This document shows, in pieces, positions 7,584 to 15,822 of a DNA stretch of 64,000 nt. This DNA comes from Marinarcus sediminis (GTDB taxonomy: Bacteria > Campylobacterota > Campylobacteria > Campylobacterales > Arcobacteraceae). The DNA lies in the NCBI RefSeq assembly GCF_048571275.1, contig NZ_CP182357.1, positions 124,001 through 188,000 of the forward strand. The letters are read 5' to 3'. The position numbers were made by a program, and so were the translations under genes. Under the pieces are notes generated by a model. The model saw nothing but the letters and a program-made list of their open reading frames with translations, was not told the origin of the DNA and ran no database searches. How positions within the stretch are numbered: the first letter of the stretch is position 1; each line of letters opens with the position of its first letter.

Positions 7584-8708
7584 TTACTCTTTTATTAAGT
7601 GTTCATATCGTTTATCCGTAAGCAGTTTTAAAAATGCCACCAATGCATCAATTTTTCTCTCACTTTGTTTTTGGGCTTTTAAATCTTCTGTTGCAATGGT
7701 CTCTTTAACTTCTGGTTCCTCCCAAGGTTGATTTGTTTCTGGGTTAAGAGTACGTTCTTGGTTATTATATTTGTCATAAAATTCAACGACTGTACGCAAA
7801 TCTTTGAAAACGCCATTGTGCATATACGGTGCTGTGACGGCTACATTTCTCAGTGTAGGTACTTTATATTTTCCCTTCTCTTCTGGATTGTTTACTAAAG
7901 GATTTTCCAACAAACCACTGTCAACTTCACTGTTTCCATTTTTGGCTCTTAACCTTTTATTGGAAGGTGTTCCAATATTTCTGTACTCATAATTGGTAAA
8001 CGTTTCACCCTCTTTATCTTCTCCTTTAAACACATGACACGAAGCACACGAATTGTTATTATTTGAGAAAAAGAGTGATCGCCCCAAATCTTCTAAGACC
8101 GTTAAATCGTACTCACCTTTTAAATATCGGTCATATTTGGAGTCAAAAGGGGCAAAAAAATCTGTTTTTTCAAAACTCTCTATTGCTTTGGTCATAGCTT
8201 CATAAGCCAAATTGACATCTTTAAAAATGTCATCTCCAAAAAGTGTTTTAAACGTTTGAACATAATAGGCATTTTCCAATAAACGATTTACCACCTCTTG
8301 TTTATTGCTCATGCCCATTTCAATGGGATTTAACGGTGGTCCACCGGCTTGTCCTGCGAGTGTAGCTTCTCTTCCATCCCAAAACTGCCCACCAACATAC
8401 GCTTTCTTTTTTTTATCATAATGAAATTCTGGACTGAACATAGCGTATGATGCCGTTGGAGCTTCTCTGTTTCCCAACGATTTTCCATCATCTCCCAATG
8501 AAGCTTGTGAACCAACTCCATTATCTCTGTTGTCTACAAAACCCGCTTCTGGATTATGACAGGTGGCACAACTTTGTGTTCTGTTTTTAGATAAATTTTT
8601 ATCAAAAAAAAGTACCTTGCCTAAATTTTCACTTGCACGTTTATCGTCTGCATAAACCGAACTTAACAGAAGACAAAAAAGCAGTGCTGTATATCTTAAT
8701 TTTTTCAA
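7584..8708 (-). CDS. Di-haem cytochrome c peroxidase / MauG family protein
   Basis: A 374-residue periplasmic protein with a signal peptide (cleavage near VYA-DD at 20). Two CXXCH haem sites are present: C47-x2-C50-H51 and C221-x2-C224-H225. The block QFWDGREATLAGQAGGPPLNP is shared by bacterial CCP and MauG proteins, and an extended acidic/charged C-terminus follows the domain. These enzymes reduce H2O2 or perform haem-based oxidations. The start is TTG at 8706-8708 with AGGGG five to six bases upstream. The first 68 bases of the gene overlap the end of the upstream sterol-desaturase-like gene. It is the last gene of the imelysin operon. Confidence 0.92.
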   Translation of the reverse strand: MKKLRYTALLFCLLLSSVYADDKRASENLGKVLFFDKNLSKNRTQSCATCHNPEAGFVDNRDNGVGSQASLGDDGKSLGNREAPTASYAMFSPEFHYDKKKKAYVGGQFWDGREATLAGQAGGPPLNPIEMGMSNKQEVVNRLLENAYYVQTFKTLFGDDIFKDVNLAYEAMTKAIESFEKTDFFAPFDSKYDRYLKGEYDLTVLEDLGRSLFFSNNNNSCASCHVFKGEDKEGETFTNYEYRNIGTPSNKRLRAKNGNSEVDSGLLENPLVNNPEEKGKYKVPTLRNVAVTAPYMHNGVFKDLRTVVEFYDKYNNQERTLNPETNQPWEEPEVKETIATEDLKAQKQSERKIDALVAFLKLLTDKRYEHLIKE

Positions 8709-9606
8709 TTATTCCCCTTTTATTTATAATATTATTCAATGGCGTGAACAGAAGTTGTAACACCGTTGTATACGCTTTCATCTGCTCTTTATTTAAACCA
8801 AATTTCATGACTTCAACTTCATGTGATTTTTTTAAACTCTTAAACCAATAATCCCAAATGGCCAAATAGCCCCCATAATTTTTGTCAAAATATTTTGTAC
8901 TGTGATGAATTTGGTGCATATACGGAGAGACTAAAATGGTTTCTAAAAAAGTAAAATATTTCAGTTTCACATGGGTATGTCTTAAATTTGAACCCAATAA
9001 ATTAAAAGCAAACACCACCACATTTACTCCTAATATGGTATAAAAATCCAAAACAGCGCCAAAACAGTAAAAAAAGATGCCAGTTATTACCCCAACAGTA
9101 ATTGAATAACGAAATCCAAACAGCAAATTCTCTATGGGATGAACCCGATAAAATGTAAACGGAGTCAATACCTTGGCACTGTGATGCACTTTATGAAACT
9201 CCCACAAAATAGGAATACTATGTAACAACCGATGCACCCAATACCGTGTAAAATCACTGAAAATAAAAATAGATAAGGTATATAACGTCACAACCAAACC
9301 ATACGACAGATCAAAAGAGGCATAACCAAAAATTGCCATTAACTCTTTATAAACAAAAAAAGTGATCTCTTTTGCCCCCACAACCAGGGGTAAAATAAGC
9401 AACGCTTTAATATAGATATTCACTACAAAATAGACATAATCCAGTTTTGCACTCTCATGCAACCACAATTTTGAACTCAACAAAACTCGTTTTTGCTTTC
9501 TATTATTGTATAAATAGACGATTGTTATGAGCATTGAACTTAATAAGTAAAGATAAAACACTCTTTTATTTGAGTCTATAAAATAATCAAAAGCAATCCA
9601 ATCCAT
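8641..9606 (-). CDS. Sterol desaturase / fatty acid hydroxylase family membrane protein
   Basis: A 321-residue protein with several membrane segments. The non-haem di-iron His boxes are present: HRLLH, FHKVHHS about 20 residues later, and HQIHHSTKYFDKNYGG. Family members use O2 and di-iron to hydroxylate or desaturate lipids. It starts two bases after the stop of the second imelysin gene and its end overlaps the peroxidase gene by 68 bases, so it is translationally packed within the iron operon. An O2- and iron-dependent enzyme among iron-related and haem genes is a striking context; the substrate is unknown. Confidence 0.88.
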   Translation of the reverse strand: MDWIAFDYFIDSNKRVFYLYLLSSMLITIVYLYNNRKQKRVLLSSKLWLHESAKLDYVYFVVNIYIKALLILPLVVGAKEITFFVYKELMAIFGYASFDLSYGLVVTLYTLSIFIFSDFTRYWVHRLLHSIPILWEFHKVHHSAKVLTPFTFYRVHPIENLLFGFRYSITVGVITGIFFYCFGAVLDFYTILGVNVVVFAFNLLGSNLRHTHVKLKYFTFLETILVSPYMHQIHHSTKYFDKNYGGYLAIWDYWFKSLKKSHEVEVMKFGLNKEQMKAYTTVLQLLFTPLNNIINKRGIIEKIKIYSTAFLSSVKFGLCRR

Positions 9607-9608
9607 TC

Positions 9609-10580
9609 TTAATCTCCATCTGCATCTAAAATTTTAGAGGTGATTTTCAAATTTTGAATCAACGACATAAAGTAGTTGTTGTACAAAGCATTGGCAGCTT
9701 CGTAAAAATCTTTTGCCTCTTTTGATGTTAAATCATCGTTTTGAATCAAAGAGAGTTTTTTAAGGGCATCGTTTAAAATATTTCGTGTGGTTTGCACCTC
9801 ATTGTCTGTGAGAATTTTTTCATACATATCTCCAAAATCGTAATAACCTTTGGCATCTAAAACCTCTTGATGGGCCAACAAAATAGCTCTTATGGCATTG
9901 ACACTGTTGTGGCTTAACCCATACTCTGCTCTTTGCAGATTGGCTTGATTTTTATATTTCAGTGATACCCCAGCAACATCAGCAACTCGCCACTCTTTGA
10001 GTTTATATGAGCTCTCAACTAAGGCATTCATAATGACCCCATTTGAGAAAGTTTCATCTTCTAAAAGTTGTTTTGATTGTTGAGTATACACGGCCAAAAT
10101 ATCTTCAAGTTGTACTTTAATGTTTTCAACGATGGCTTGTGCAATCTTTGTGTCTCTTGGTGAAATGGTTTTTTCTGAAAAAAGAATATACTCCAACGCA
10201 TTGATGGTTTTAAAAGAGTTTTTAAACAACGCAATACTCACGTCATCTTTGGAGTCTCTTACGCGTTGCATCTGCTCATTCAAATCCTCTTTTAAGTTAT
10301 GAAAAACATCAATGTATCTGGGAATATCAATGGCATCATGTTCCAACTCACCTGCTACATAAACGGTTTCGACTTTTTTCCAACTGAAAACCAACGCATT
10401 AAAACCCTCTTTGATTGCACTGTTTGAACTTTTTTTGTGCAGCAAATCCAAGAGTGAATTGCTGCTTTGAATTGCTGCTTTTGTATCTTTTATTAAAACT
10501 TCATTTATTATATTTTCTCTGGCATTATCAGCAAGCAGTGTTGAGATAAACACAGCCATTATAAACCATATTTTTTTCAT
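9609..10580 (-). CDS. Imelysin-family periplasmic protein, second copy (non-lipoprotein)
   Basis: A 323-residue protein with a signal peptide (cleavage near LLADN) and the imelysin (peptidase M75-like) helical fold. The usual GxHxxE motif is replaced by a segment reading NALEYILF, typical of the second imelysin in iron-regulated operons. The role is probably in iron acquisition or sensing at the envelope; peptidase activity is doubtful. Its start overlaps the stop of the di-haem oxidoreductase gene by four bases (ATGA), a sign of coupled translation. Confidence 0.85.
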   Translation of the reverse strand: MKKIWFIMAVFISTLLADNARENIINEVLIKDTKAAIQSSNSLLDLLHKKSSNSAIKEGFNALVFSWKKVETVYVAGELEHDAIDIPRYIDVFHNLKEDLNEQMQRVRDSKDDVSIALFKNSFKTINALEYILFSEKTISPRDTKIAQAIVENIKVQLEDILAVYTQQSKQLLEDETFSNGVIMNALVESSYKLKEWRVADVAGVSLKYKNQANLQRAEYGLSHNSVNAIRAILLAHQEVLDAKGYYDFGDMYEKILTDNEVQTTRNILNDALKKLSLIQNDDLTSKEAKDFYEAANALYNNYFMSLIQNLKITSKILDADGD

Positions 10581-11911
10581 AATTCTCCTAAGAATTCAAT
10601 CAACGATTCTCTTTGTTTTTTCGTTAAGTGCATAAAACTGTTTTTGGCATTCAATGCTTCACCACCATGCCATAAAATGGCCTCTTCTAAACTTCTTGCA
10701 CGTCCATCATGCAAATAATCAACCGCTTTTCCAATGGCTTTTTCTAAACTGTTAATTCCCCACAATGGGGCAGTTCTCCACTCAGATTTTTGCGCATCAA
10801 ATTCGACCCTTCCATCGCTTAAGGCGTCACCCATATCGTGCAGTAAAAAATCGCTGTAGATATAAACACGCTCTTTGTTGTTTGTTTTAAACGAAGGAAT
10901 ATGACAAGACGCACACCCTAAAGCATCAAAAAGTGCTTTCCCTTCTTGATTTTTTGATTCAACTACAGGAATTTTCAATGTTTTCAAATAAAAATCAATC
11001 GCATCCAATCGATTATTTGGAACATCAATCGCATCATACGCTTTAGGCGCATTCAAACACGCTTTTTGAGTTTTGGTGCAATTGTCTTTCAAATGAAATT
11101 TGGTGGTCAAACTCATGTCGTTGTGAAAGGCATTGGCAATTTGATTTTTCACCGTTGGTACACTGGCTTTATAGGTATATTTTCCCACGGCAAAACCTTT
11201 TTTTTCAAAAGAGTAGACTCGATTTGCTTTCCCAGAAATGCCATCGTGGTTTTTATCCTCCACATCTTCATTGGCCAAAATTGCTTCATCAGAAATTTGA
11301 TCAACCCAACCAAGCCCAATAAGTGCAGGTGCTTTTCGCACACTGATCGAAGTATTCGCATTGAGTTTTCCATAGTTTAACTCAATCAATTCATACGTTG
11401 GTACACGCAAATAGACCACACTTCCATCGGGATATTGAATGGGTTTTTCTTCATAAGTGATTTTTAGTTTTCCTTCATAAGGAACATCTTTGACCCCATT
11501 AATAGAGAGTTGCCCACCATACACTTCATCGGGGACAAAACCTTGTTGTTGCATATATTGTTGATGTTGCAATGAATCATTGGCATCTATGGATAATCGT
11601 GCCACCATACTTCTGCTGATTAAACCATCCTTGGTGTAGACACTTCCTTGTGCATTATTGGGATGGCAACTGATACAGGAGTTGGCATTAAACAAAGGAC
11701 CCAAGCCATCTCTTGCTGTTGTTGCACTGGGGGCTTCCACCCAAGGGATTCTGAAAAAACTTTTTCCCAACATGTGCCTATCAATTTCATCCGAAGTTAG
11801 GTTTGAGTACGATTGTGTAAAACCATTTTTAGAAGCAGTGACACTTTCAACGGCAAATACTCCTGTTGCCATTAAAGCAACAAGAGTAAAGGTTTTTATT
11901 ACTGTATTCAT
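10577..11911 (-). CDS. DUF1111 di-haem thiol oxidoreductase-like protein
   Basis: A 444-residue exported protein (signal cleavage near VFA at 20) with two CXXCH motifs, C79-x2-C82-H83 and C333-x2-C336-H337. The block EAPSATTARDGLGPLFNAN before haem 1 and LYDGRARSLEEAILWHGGEA-type residues near the end (here YLHDGRARSLEEAI) are family hallmarks. DUF1111 proteins regularly sit between two imelysin genes in Fur-controlled operons; the reaction is not established. It lies nine bases after the first imelysin gene and overlaps the second by four. Confidence 0.9.
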   Translation of the reverse strand: MNTVIKTFTLVALMATGVFAVESVTASKNGFTQSYSNLTSDEIDRHMLGKSFFRIPWVEAPSATTARDGLGPLFNANSCISCHPNNAQGSVYTKDGLISRSMVARLSIDANDSLQHQQYMQQQGFVPDEVYGGQLSINGVKDVPYEGKLKITYEEKPIQYPDGSVVYLRVPTYELIELNYGKLNANTSISVRKAPALIGLGWVDQISDEAILANEDVEDKNHDGISGKANRVYSFEKKGFAVGKYTYKASVPTVKNQIANAFHNDMSLTTKFHLKDNCTKTQKACLNAPKAYDAIDVPNNRLDAIDFYLKTLKIPVVESKNQEGKALFDALGCASCHIPSFKTNNKERVYIYSDFLLHDMGDALSDGRVEFDAQKSEWRTAPLWGINSLEKAIGKAVDYLHDGRARSLEEAILWHGGEALNAKNSFMHLTKKQRESLIEFLGEL

Positions 11912-11920
11912 ATCAAAAAC

Positions 11921-13258
11921 TTAGAGTTTTGTCTCTTCAGAATCAGTGACATCATCCACACTTAGATCAACTCCATTGGCACGAGCAATCGTAACCATTT
12001 CATCTCCCAATTTTCTCATTTGATTTTTGAGTTTTACAATCACTTTTGACTGTGGATCAGTTGAAATAATTTGTCTGTCAAAATGTCTTGAAGTTTTTGC
12101 CACTTCATTTACAGAAGCAATTTTCTCTTCAATTGAATGCATTAAGTCCAAAATTCTTTGTTTATCTTCGATAGCCAGTGCATCAATCGGTGCTGGACCA
12201 TATTTTTTACCTTCATACTCTCCTAAAAGCGCATTTTTAAACCCTTGATAATTCACAGCAATATCTCTGTGCGTATTATCAGAAAAGCAAGAGTGTTCAT
12301 CTTCTTCACTTGGTGTTAACACGGCAACAGCAATTCGTTCGTTGGCCAATTCTGATTTAATAAAAACACCCATTCCTGCAAAGATTTGTCTTAAAGCCGT
12401 TTTTCTGTCAATATTTTTATCGCTGTTATTTTTGTCCAATTTGTCCAATAATGCTGCTTTATATAACCCTTTTGTCCCATCAACATTATTCTCCCATGCA
12501 GAAGCAACCAGCGTTAAATCATCAACCAATTTATCTGCAACTGCTTTTAAATAAGCCGCTCTTCGTGAAGCATATTTGTCGGTTGTATAATCGCTTAACG
12601 GTCTTTGACCCGCAACCATATCACCATGAGTTACCGCATCTTTTATAAAGTTTGAGTAATCTTGATCTTGCCCCCAAAGTAAAAATTCAATGGCATGATA
12701 CCCTGTACTGACATTGGCTTCCCCACCATTTTCATTTAAATCACTTAAGGCATCTTTTGTAATGGTAGTAACATCTACTATTTTACTCTCTTCTCCACCT
12801 GGATTAAATTTTCCAATGGTGTCAATGATGTTTCCAGAGGTCTTTTTCCCATTGGCATCAATGGTATAATCAATCATGTTTTCATCTAAAGGCCAAGCAT
12901 TTACTTGCCCCTCTTTTGCACCATACGCTTCTTCTATCCATCCTTCTTCTGCATCAATTGGACCATTTGAAAGTCTGAATATTTCGGTTTGACCATACGA
13001 TTCTCTGGCATTTATCCACGCATCTTTTGCGCCAACAAGCGTTGTTTGCGTTGGATTGTTTGTAAAGGCATAAATTGCTGTTTGCAACAATTTTGCATCG
13101 TTAAGTGCATCGTTGTAATTTTTTGTTGCAATATTTGCATACGTGCTTACAATATCTGTACTTTCAGTTGGTTCTTTCAGATTACTTTGAGTACACCCAG
13201 ACAAAACTAAGGCCGCAGCCACACTTATTCCAGAAATAAGTAACTTCAAATTTTTCAT
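11921..13258 (-). CDS. Imelysin-family lipoprotein (IrpA-like)
   Basis: A 445-residue lipoprotein: lipobox LSGC with acylated Cys22. The imelysin signature GxHxxE is intact as GYHAIE at 186-191 (His188, Glu191). IrpA-type imelysins are surface or periplasmic iron-related proteins, first described in cyanobacteria as needed under iron limitation. It is the first gene of the leftward five-gene operon, with AAGGAAAG before the ATG and two Fur-box-like sites upstream, which fits iron repression. Confidence 0.92.
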   Translation of the reverse strand: MKNLKLLISGISVAAALVLSGCTQSNLKEPTESTDIVSTYANIATKNYNDALNDAKLLQTAIYAFTNNPTQTTLVGAKDAWINARESYGQTEIFRLSNGPIDAEEGWIEEAYGAKEGQVNAWPLDENMIDYTIDANGKKTSGNIIDTIGKFNPGGEESKIVDVTTITKDALSDLNENGGEANVSTGYHAIEFLLWGQDQDYSNFIKDAVTHGDMVAGQRPLSDYTTDKYASRRAAYLKAVADKLVDDLTLVASAWENNVDGTKGLYKAALLDKLDKNNSDKNIDRKTALRQIFAGMGVFIKSELANERIAVAVLTPSEEDEHSCFSDNTHRDIAVNYQGFKNALLGEYEGKKYGPAPIDALAIEDKQRILDLMHSIEEKIASVNEVAKTSRHFDRQIISTDPQSKVIVKLKNQMRKLGDEMVTIARANGVDLSVDDVTDSEETKL

Positions 13259-13273
13259 ATCTTTCCTTAATTA

Positions 13274-13288
13274 TGATTGTTATTATCA
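13274..13288. promoter_or_regulatory. Fur-box-like site 1 upstream of imelysin operon
   Basis: The 15 bases match the 7-1-7 Fur core TGATAATnATTATCA at 12 of the 14 specified positions when read on the minus strand. The site is 16 bases upstream of the imelysin ATG, in a position to block transcription or initiation. Confidence 0.6.
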
Positions 13289-13336
13289 TTTAGATATGAA
13301 ATTAAAACATTACTTTCCTTTATTTTAACTTAATAT

Positions 13337-13351
13337 TGATAATAGTTATTA
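13337..13351. promoter_or_regulatory. Fur-box-like site 2 upstream of imelysin operon
   Basis: A second 15-base site begins with a perfect TGATAAT half and has two mismatches in the other half. It lies 63 bases from site 1 (six helical turns), between the imelysin operon and the AsmA-like gene. Confidence 0.55.
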
Positions 13352-13381
13352 AAATTAGTAAGTAATGTCTGTTTGTTTCGT

Positions 13382-14890
13382 TTAAAAAAGCTTTTTGAGT
13401 TGATTCACAAGTCCGTCTAAGTCATCCGTGTTAAGTTTCTCTTTGAGTTTCTTTTTTAATTTATCTTTGGCTTTTTGTTTGAGTAAATCATTGGCATCAA
13501 TGCTGATATCTGGTGCATTCATTTCACCTTTGATTTTAGCATCCACTTTAGCCCCTTTGATATTGAGTTTTACAAGCGCATTAACGGTTTTACTCTCTAA
13601 ATCAAGTCTGCTTTGAGGTACATCAATTTGAGTGCTGTTACTTTTCATGCTCACAACCGATTGTATAATTTTTTTCTCTATATCACTGGTGATATCTACA
13701 CTTTTATAGATCTCTTTGGTCAAATCAAATTTGGCTAAGGTGTTAATCAAAAATGAAAATTTATTTTTTACAAACTGACCATTAAGAAGTTTGGCTGTTG
13801 CTTTCCCACTTTGTGTCAACAAATTATATGTGACTGTTGCACTGGCTTTTGAATCAAAAACACTTGGGTAAGTCAGCATTTTAGTCATTTCTAAAACATC
13901 AATACTGTTTACATTGGCACTGAAATCATCATTAAACAGTTTAAAATCTATCACACCATTTAACGTTTGAGAATTTCCTAAAACGGTTAAATCTTTGTTC
14001 TTCGTCACAACACCATCGACTTCCAATTTTCCCAACATCTTCATCTCTGTTAAGTCATACAAATTATTTAAATCTTCAATAACCACTTTATAATCAGAGT
14101 TCAAGGAGTTATCGTTAAGATTTAAACTGGCATTTTGAATAAAAACATTGGCAAAAGAGGTGAACAAATCAATTTTGTTTTCAATCAATCTTGGTTTTAA
14201 AGTGGTATCAATTTTTGAACTAAACTGTTTTGTTGAGCGCAATTTTAAGTTAAAAGCGTCATTGAGAACTTTACTGTTTAAGGTTCCATTCTTAATATCT
14301 GTTTTAATTCTACCGGCTAAATGGTCAATATTGGCATTGGTAATATTCCCCTCAAGGTCAATTTGGCCTGTTGCATATTTGGGTTGATTGAGTGTATATA
14401 AAAGTTGTTCAATTTGAATGTTTTGCCCTGCAAAATCAATATTGGTGGGTTCAAAGTTTTTAAGCACCACATCATATTTGATGCTGCTTCCAAAATCATC
14501 TGCAACACCTTTAATTAAAAGTAAATCTTTGTTTCCGCCAATGTTCCCAGAGGTTTTAAAAGGTCCATTGAGTTTTTGAGCAGTGAACTTTTCAAGTTTC
14601 GATAAATCTTTAATGTCCACATTAAAATCAACATTAAATTTCAACTTAAACGGTGAAATATCCCCTCTAATCGATAAAAGAGAAGTGGAATCAATCGTTG
14701 CAGCAACATCGAGTTTATCCGTAGTAAGAACAAATGTATCAAATTTAAAATCTATTGTCCCTGTTTTATTGACGCTGTTTTCAATCACAGAAGAGAGACG
14801 TTCATTCCCAAATTTTGTAAATAAAAATATATAAACAGTTAAAAAAATCAATATAATAACACCACTGAGTATAACAAACATCTTTTTCAT
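13382..14890 (-). CDS. AsmA-like envelope protein, single N-terminal anchor
   Basis: A 502-residue protein with a membrane segment at about 4-25 and a long periplasmic region made of beta-rich repeats (alternating hydrophobic strands, many short 'L-x-V/I-x-G' turns), ending in a Lys-rich tail (KDKLKKKLKEKL). This plan is that of AsmA/DUF748-type proteins, which link the inner membrane to outer membrane lipid homeostasis. No catalytic motif is visible. It is transcribed alone, with AAGGAG before ATG 14888-14890. The family call is by architecture, not by a diagnostic motif. Confidence 0.65.
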   Translation of the reverse strand: MKKMFVILSGVIILIFLTVYIFLFTKFGNERLSSVIENSVNKTGTIDFKFDTFVLTTDKLDVAATIDSTSLLSIRGDISPFKLKFNVDFNVDIKDLSKLEKFTAQKLNGPFKTSGNIGGNKDLLLIKGVADDFGSSIKYDVVLKNFEPTNIDFAGQNIQIEQLLYTLNQPKYATGQIDLEGNITNANIDHLAGRIKTDIKNGTLNSKVLNDAFNLKLRSTKQFSSKIDTTLKPRLIENKIDLFTSFANVFIQNASLNLNDNSLNSDYKVVIEDLNNLYDLTEMKMLGKLEVDGVVTKNKDLTVLGNSQTLNGVIDFKLFNDDFSANVNSIDVLEMTKMLTYPSVFDSKASATVTYNLLTQSGKATAKLLNGQFVKNKFSFLINTLAKFDLTKEIYKSVDITSDIEKKIIQSVVSMKSNSTQIDVPQSRLDLESKTVNALVKLNIKGAKVDAKIKGEMNAPDISIDANDLLKQKAKDKLKKKLKEKLNTDDLDGLVNQLKKLF

Positions 14891-15047
14891 AACGACTCCT
14901 TGAATAAAAAATGATTATACAAGAATATACTCAAACACTCTCTTAATGAAGCGTTCGATTGTTGTTACTTTTTGAAATAAAATCAAAAAAAATCTTTTAA
15001 TTATTCAAAAAAGAGTCATCTAAACTCTCTTTAAAAGTTCTTTATGT

Positions 15048-15053
15048 ATAATG
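15048..15053 (+). promoter_or_regulatory. Putative -10 box (TATAAT) of atpE, followed by a structured leader
   Basis: A perfect TATAAT would start a leader of roughly 70 bases before the atpE ATG. The leader holds a 7-base inverted repeat, ACAAAGT at 15062-15068 and ACTTTGT at 15097-15103, enclosing 28 bases. Confidence 0.5.
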
Positions 15054-15129
15054 CCAACGAACAAAGTGTTAAGTAGGGATACGCAAGCCGAACAGACTTT
15101 GTAGAAATAAAAAATATAAGGAATCTGGA

Positions 15130-15444
15130 ATGAAAAAAATCGTTCTTTTAATGCTGGCTCTTGCTGGTGTAGTATTTGCTGCTGACGAAGCAGTTGTTAA
15201 TGAAACTTTAAAAGCATACTCTGTAGTTGCTGCTGGAATTGGATTAGGTCTTGCTGCACTTGGTGGTGCTATTGGTATGGGTAATACTGCTGCTGCAACT
15301 ATTGCTGGTACTGCTAGAAACCCAGGTTTAGGTGGAAAATTAATGACAACAATGTTCATTGCTTTAGCGATGATCGAAGCACAAGTTATTTATGCACTTG
15401 TTGTTGCTATGATTGCATTATATGCAAATCCATTTTTAGGGTAA
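15130..15444 (+). CDS. atpE: ATP synthase F0 subunit c
   Basis: A 104-residue proteolipid, longer than the usual 75-85 because of an N-terminal leader-like hydrophobic stretch ending VFAADE at 16-20. Two membrane helices follow, joined by the polar loop with RNPG at 63-66; the proton-carrying acid is Glu83 in MIEAQVIYAL. Subunit c forms the rotating ring of the ATP synthase. Typical of Campylobacterota, the gene is not beside other atp genes. It has its own promoter-like sequence, AAGGAATCTGG ribosome site and a strong terminator, in line with high expression of a ring subunit. Confidence 0.96.
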   Translation: MKKIVLLMLALAGVVFAADEAVVNETLKAYSVVAAGIGLGLAALGGAIGMGNTAAATIAGTARNPGLGGKLMTTMFIALAMIEAQVIYALVVAMIALYANPFLG

Positions 15445-15473
15445 TCTTTAAATCTACAGATTTAATAACACTC

Positions 15474-15509
15474 AAAAGGGTCAAGAGTTTTTCTCTTGAC
15501 CCTTTTTTT
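15474..15509 (+). terminator. Rho-independent terminator after atpE
   Basis: A perfect 14-bp stem (15474-15487 with 15493-15506), 5-base loop of T residues and a run of T to 15509. Confidence 0.93.
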
Positions 15510-15576
15510 ATCTAAAAACAGCTGTTTAAAACTATTTTAAATATATTTTAGATACTATTCAAATCTCAATTACAAT

Positions 15577-15660
15577 GCGACTGTGGTGGAACGGTAGACA
15601 CGCGGGCTTGAGGGGCTCGTGCTTAACGGTGTGAGGGTTCAAATCCCTCCAGTCGCACCA
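15577..15660 (+). tRNA. tRNA-Leu (anticodon GAG)
   Basis: An 84-base class II tRNA. The acceptor stem pairs GCGACTG (15577-15583) with CAGTCGC, followed by A and an encoded CCA. The anticodon stem CGGGC/GCTCG encloses the 7-base loop TTGAGGG, giving anticodon GAG (reads CTC and CTT). A long variable arm and the T loop TTCAAAT with GGG/CCC stem are present. It stands alone between atpE and a chemoreceptor gene. Confidence 0.97.
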
Positions 15661-15787
15661 CTTTTAAACAATTTTTTCCTACAACTCTTCTTGATAACGG
15701 ATTCATACTTTTAATTTACCATAAAATAGCAATAACTCTATTGTCATATTAAGGTAATAAATTTATCTCTTTATTATTTTAACCCAT

Positions 15788-15793
15788 TATAAT
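15788..15793 (+). promoter_or_regulatory. Putative -10 box (TATAAT) for chemoreceptor gene
   Basis: A perfect TATAAT 30 bases before the ATG at 15823. The gap from the tRNA (15661-15787) is otherwise AT-rich and shows no other feature. Confidence 0.4.
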
Positions 15794-15822
15794 CATGCAA
15801 GAATATTAGGTAGGAGATTTAT

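Noticed and set aside
15069..15359. 96-codon frame antisense to atpE
   Set aside because: Low-complexity Ala/Pro protein produced by the reverse of atpE codons; no ribosome site and no neighbour.
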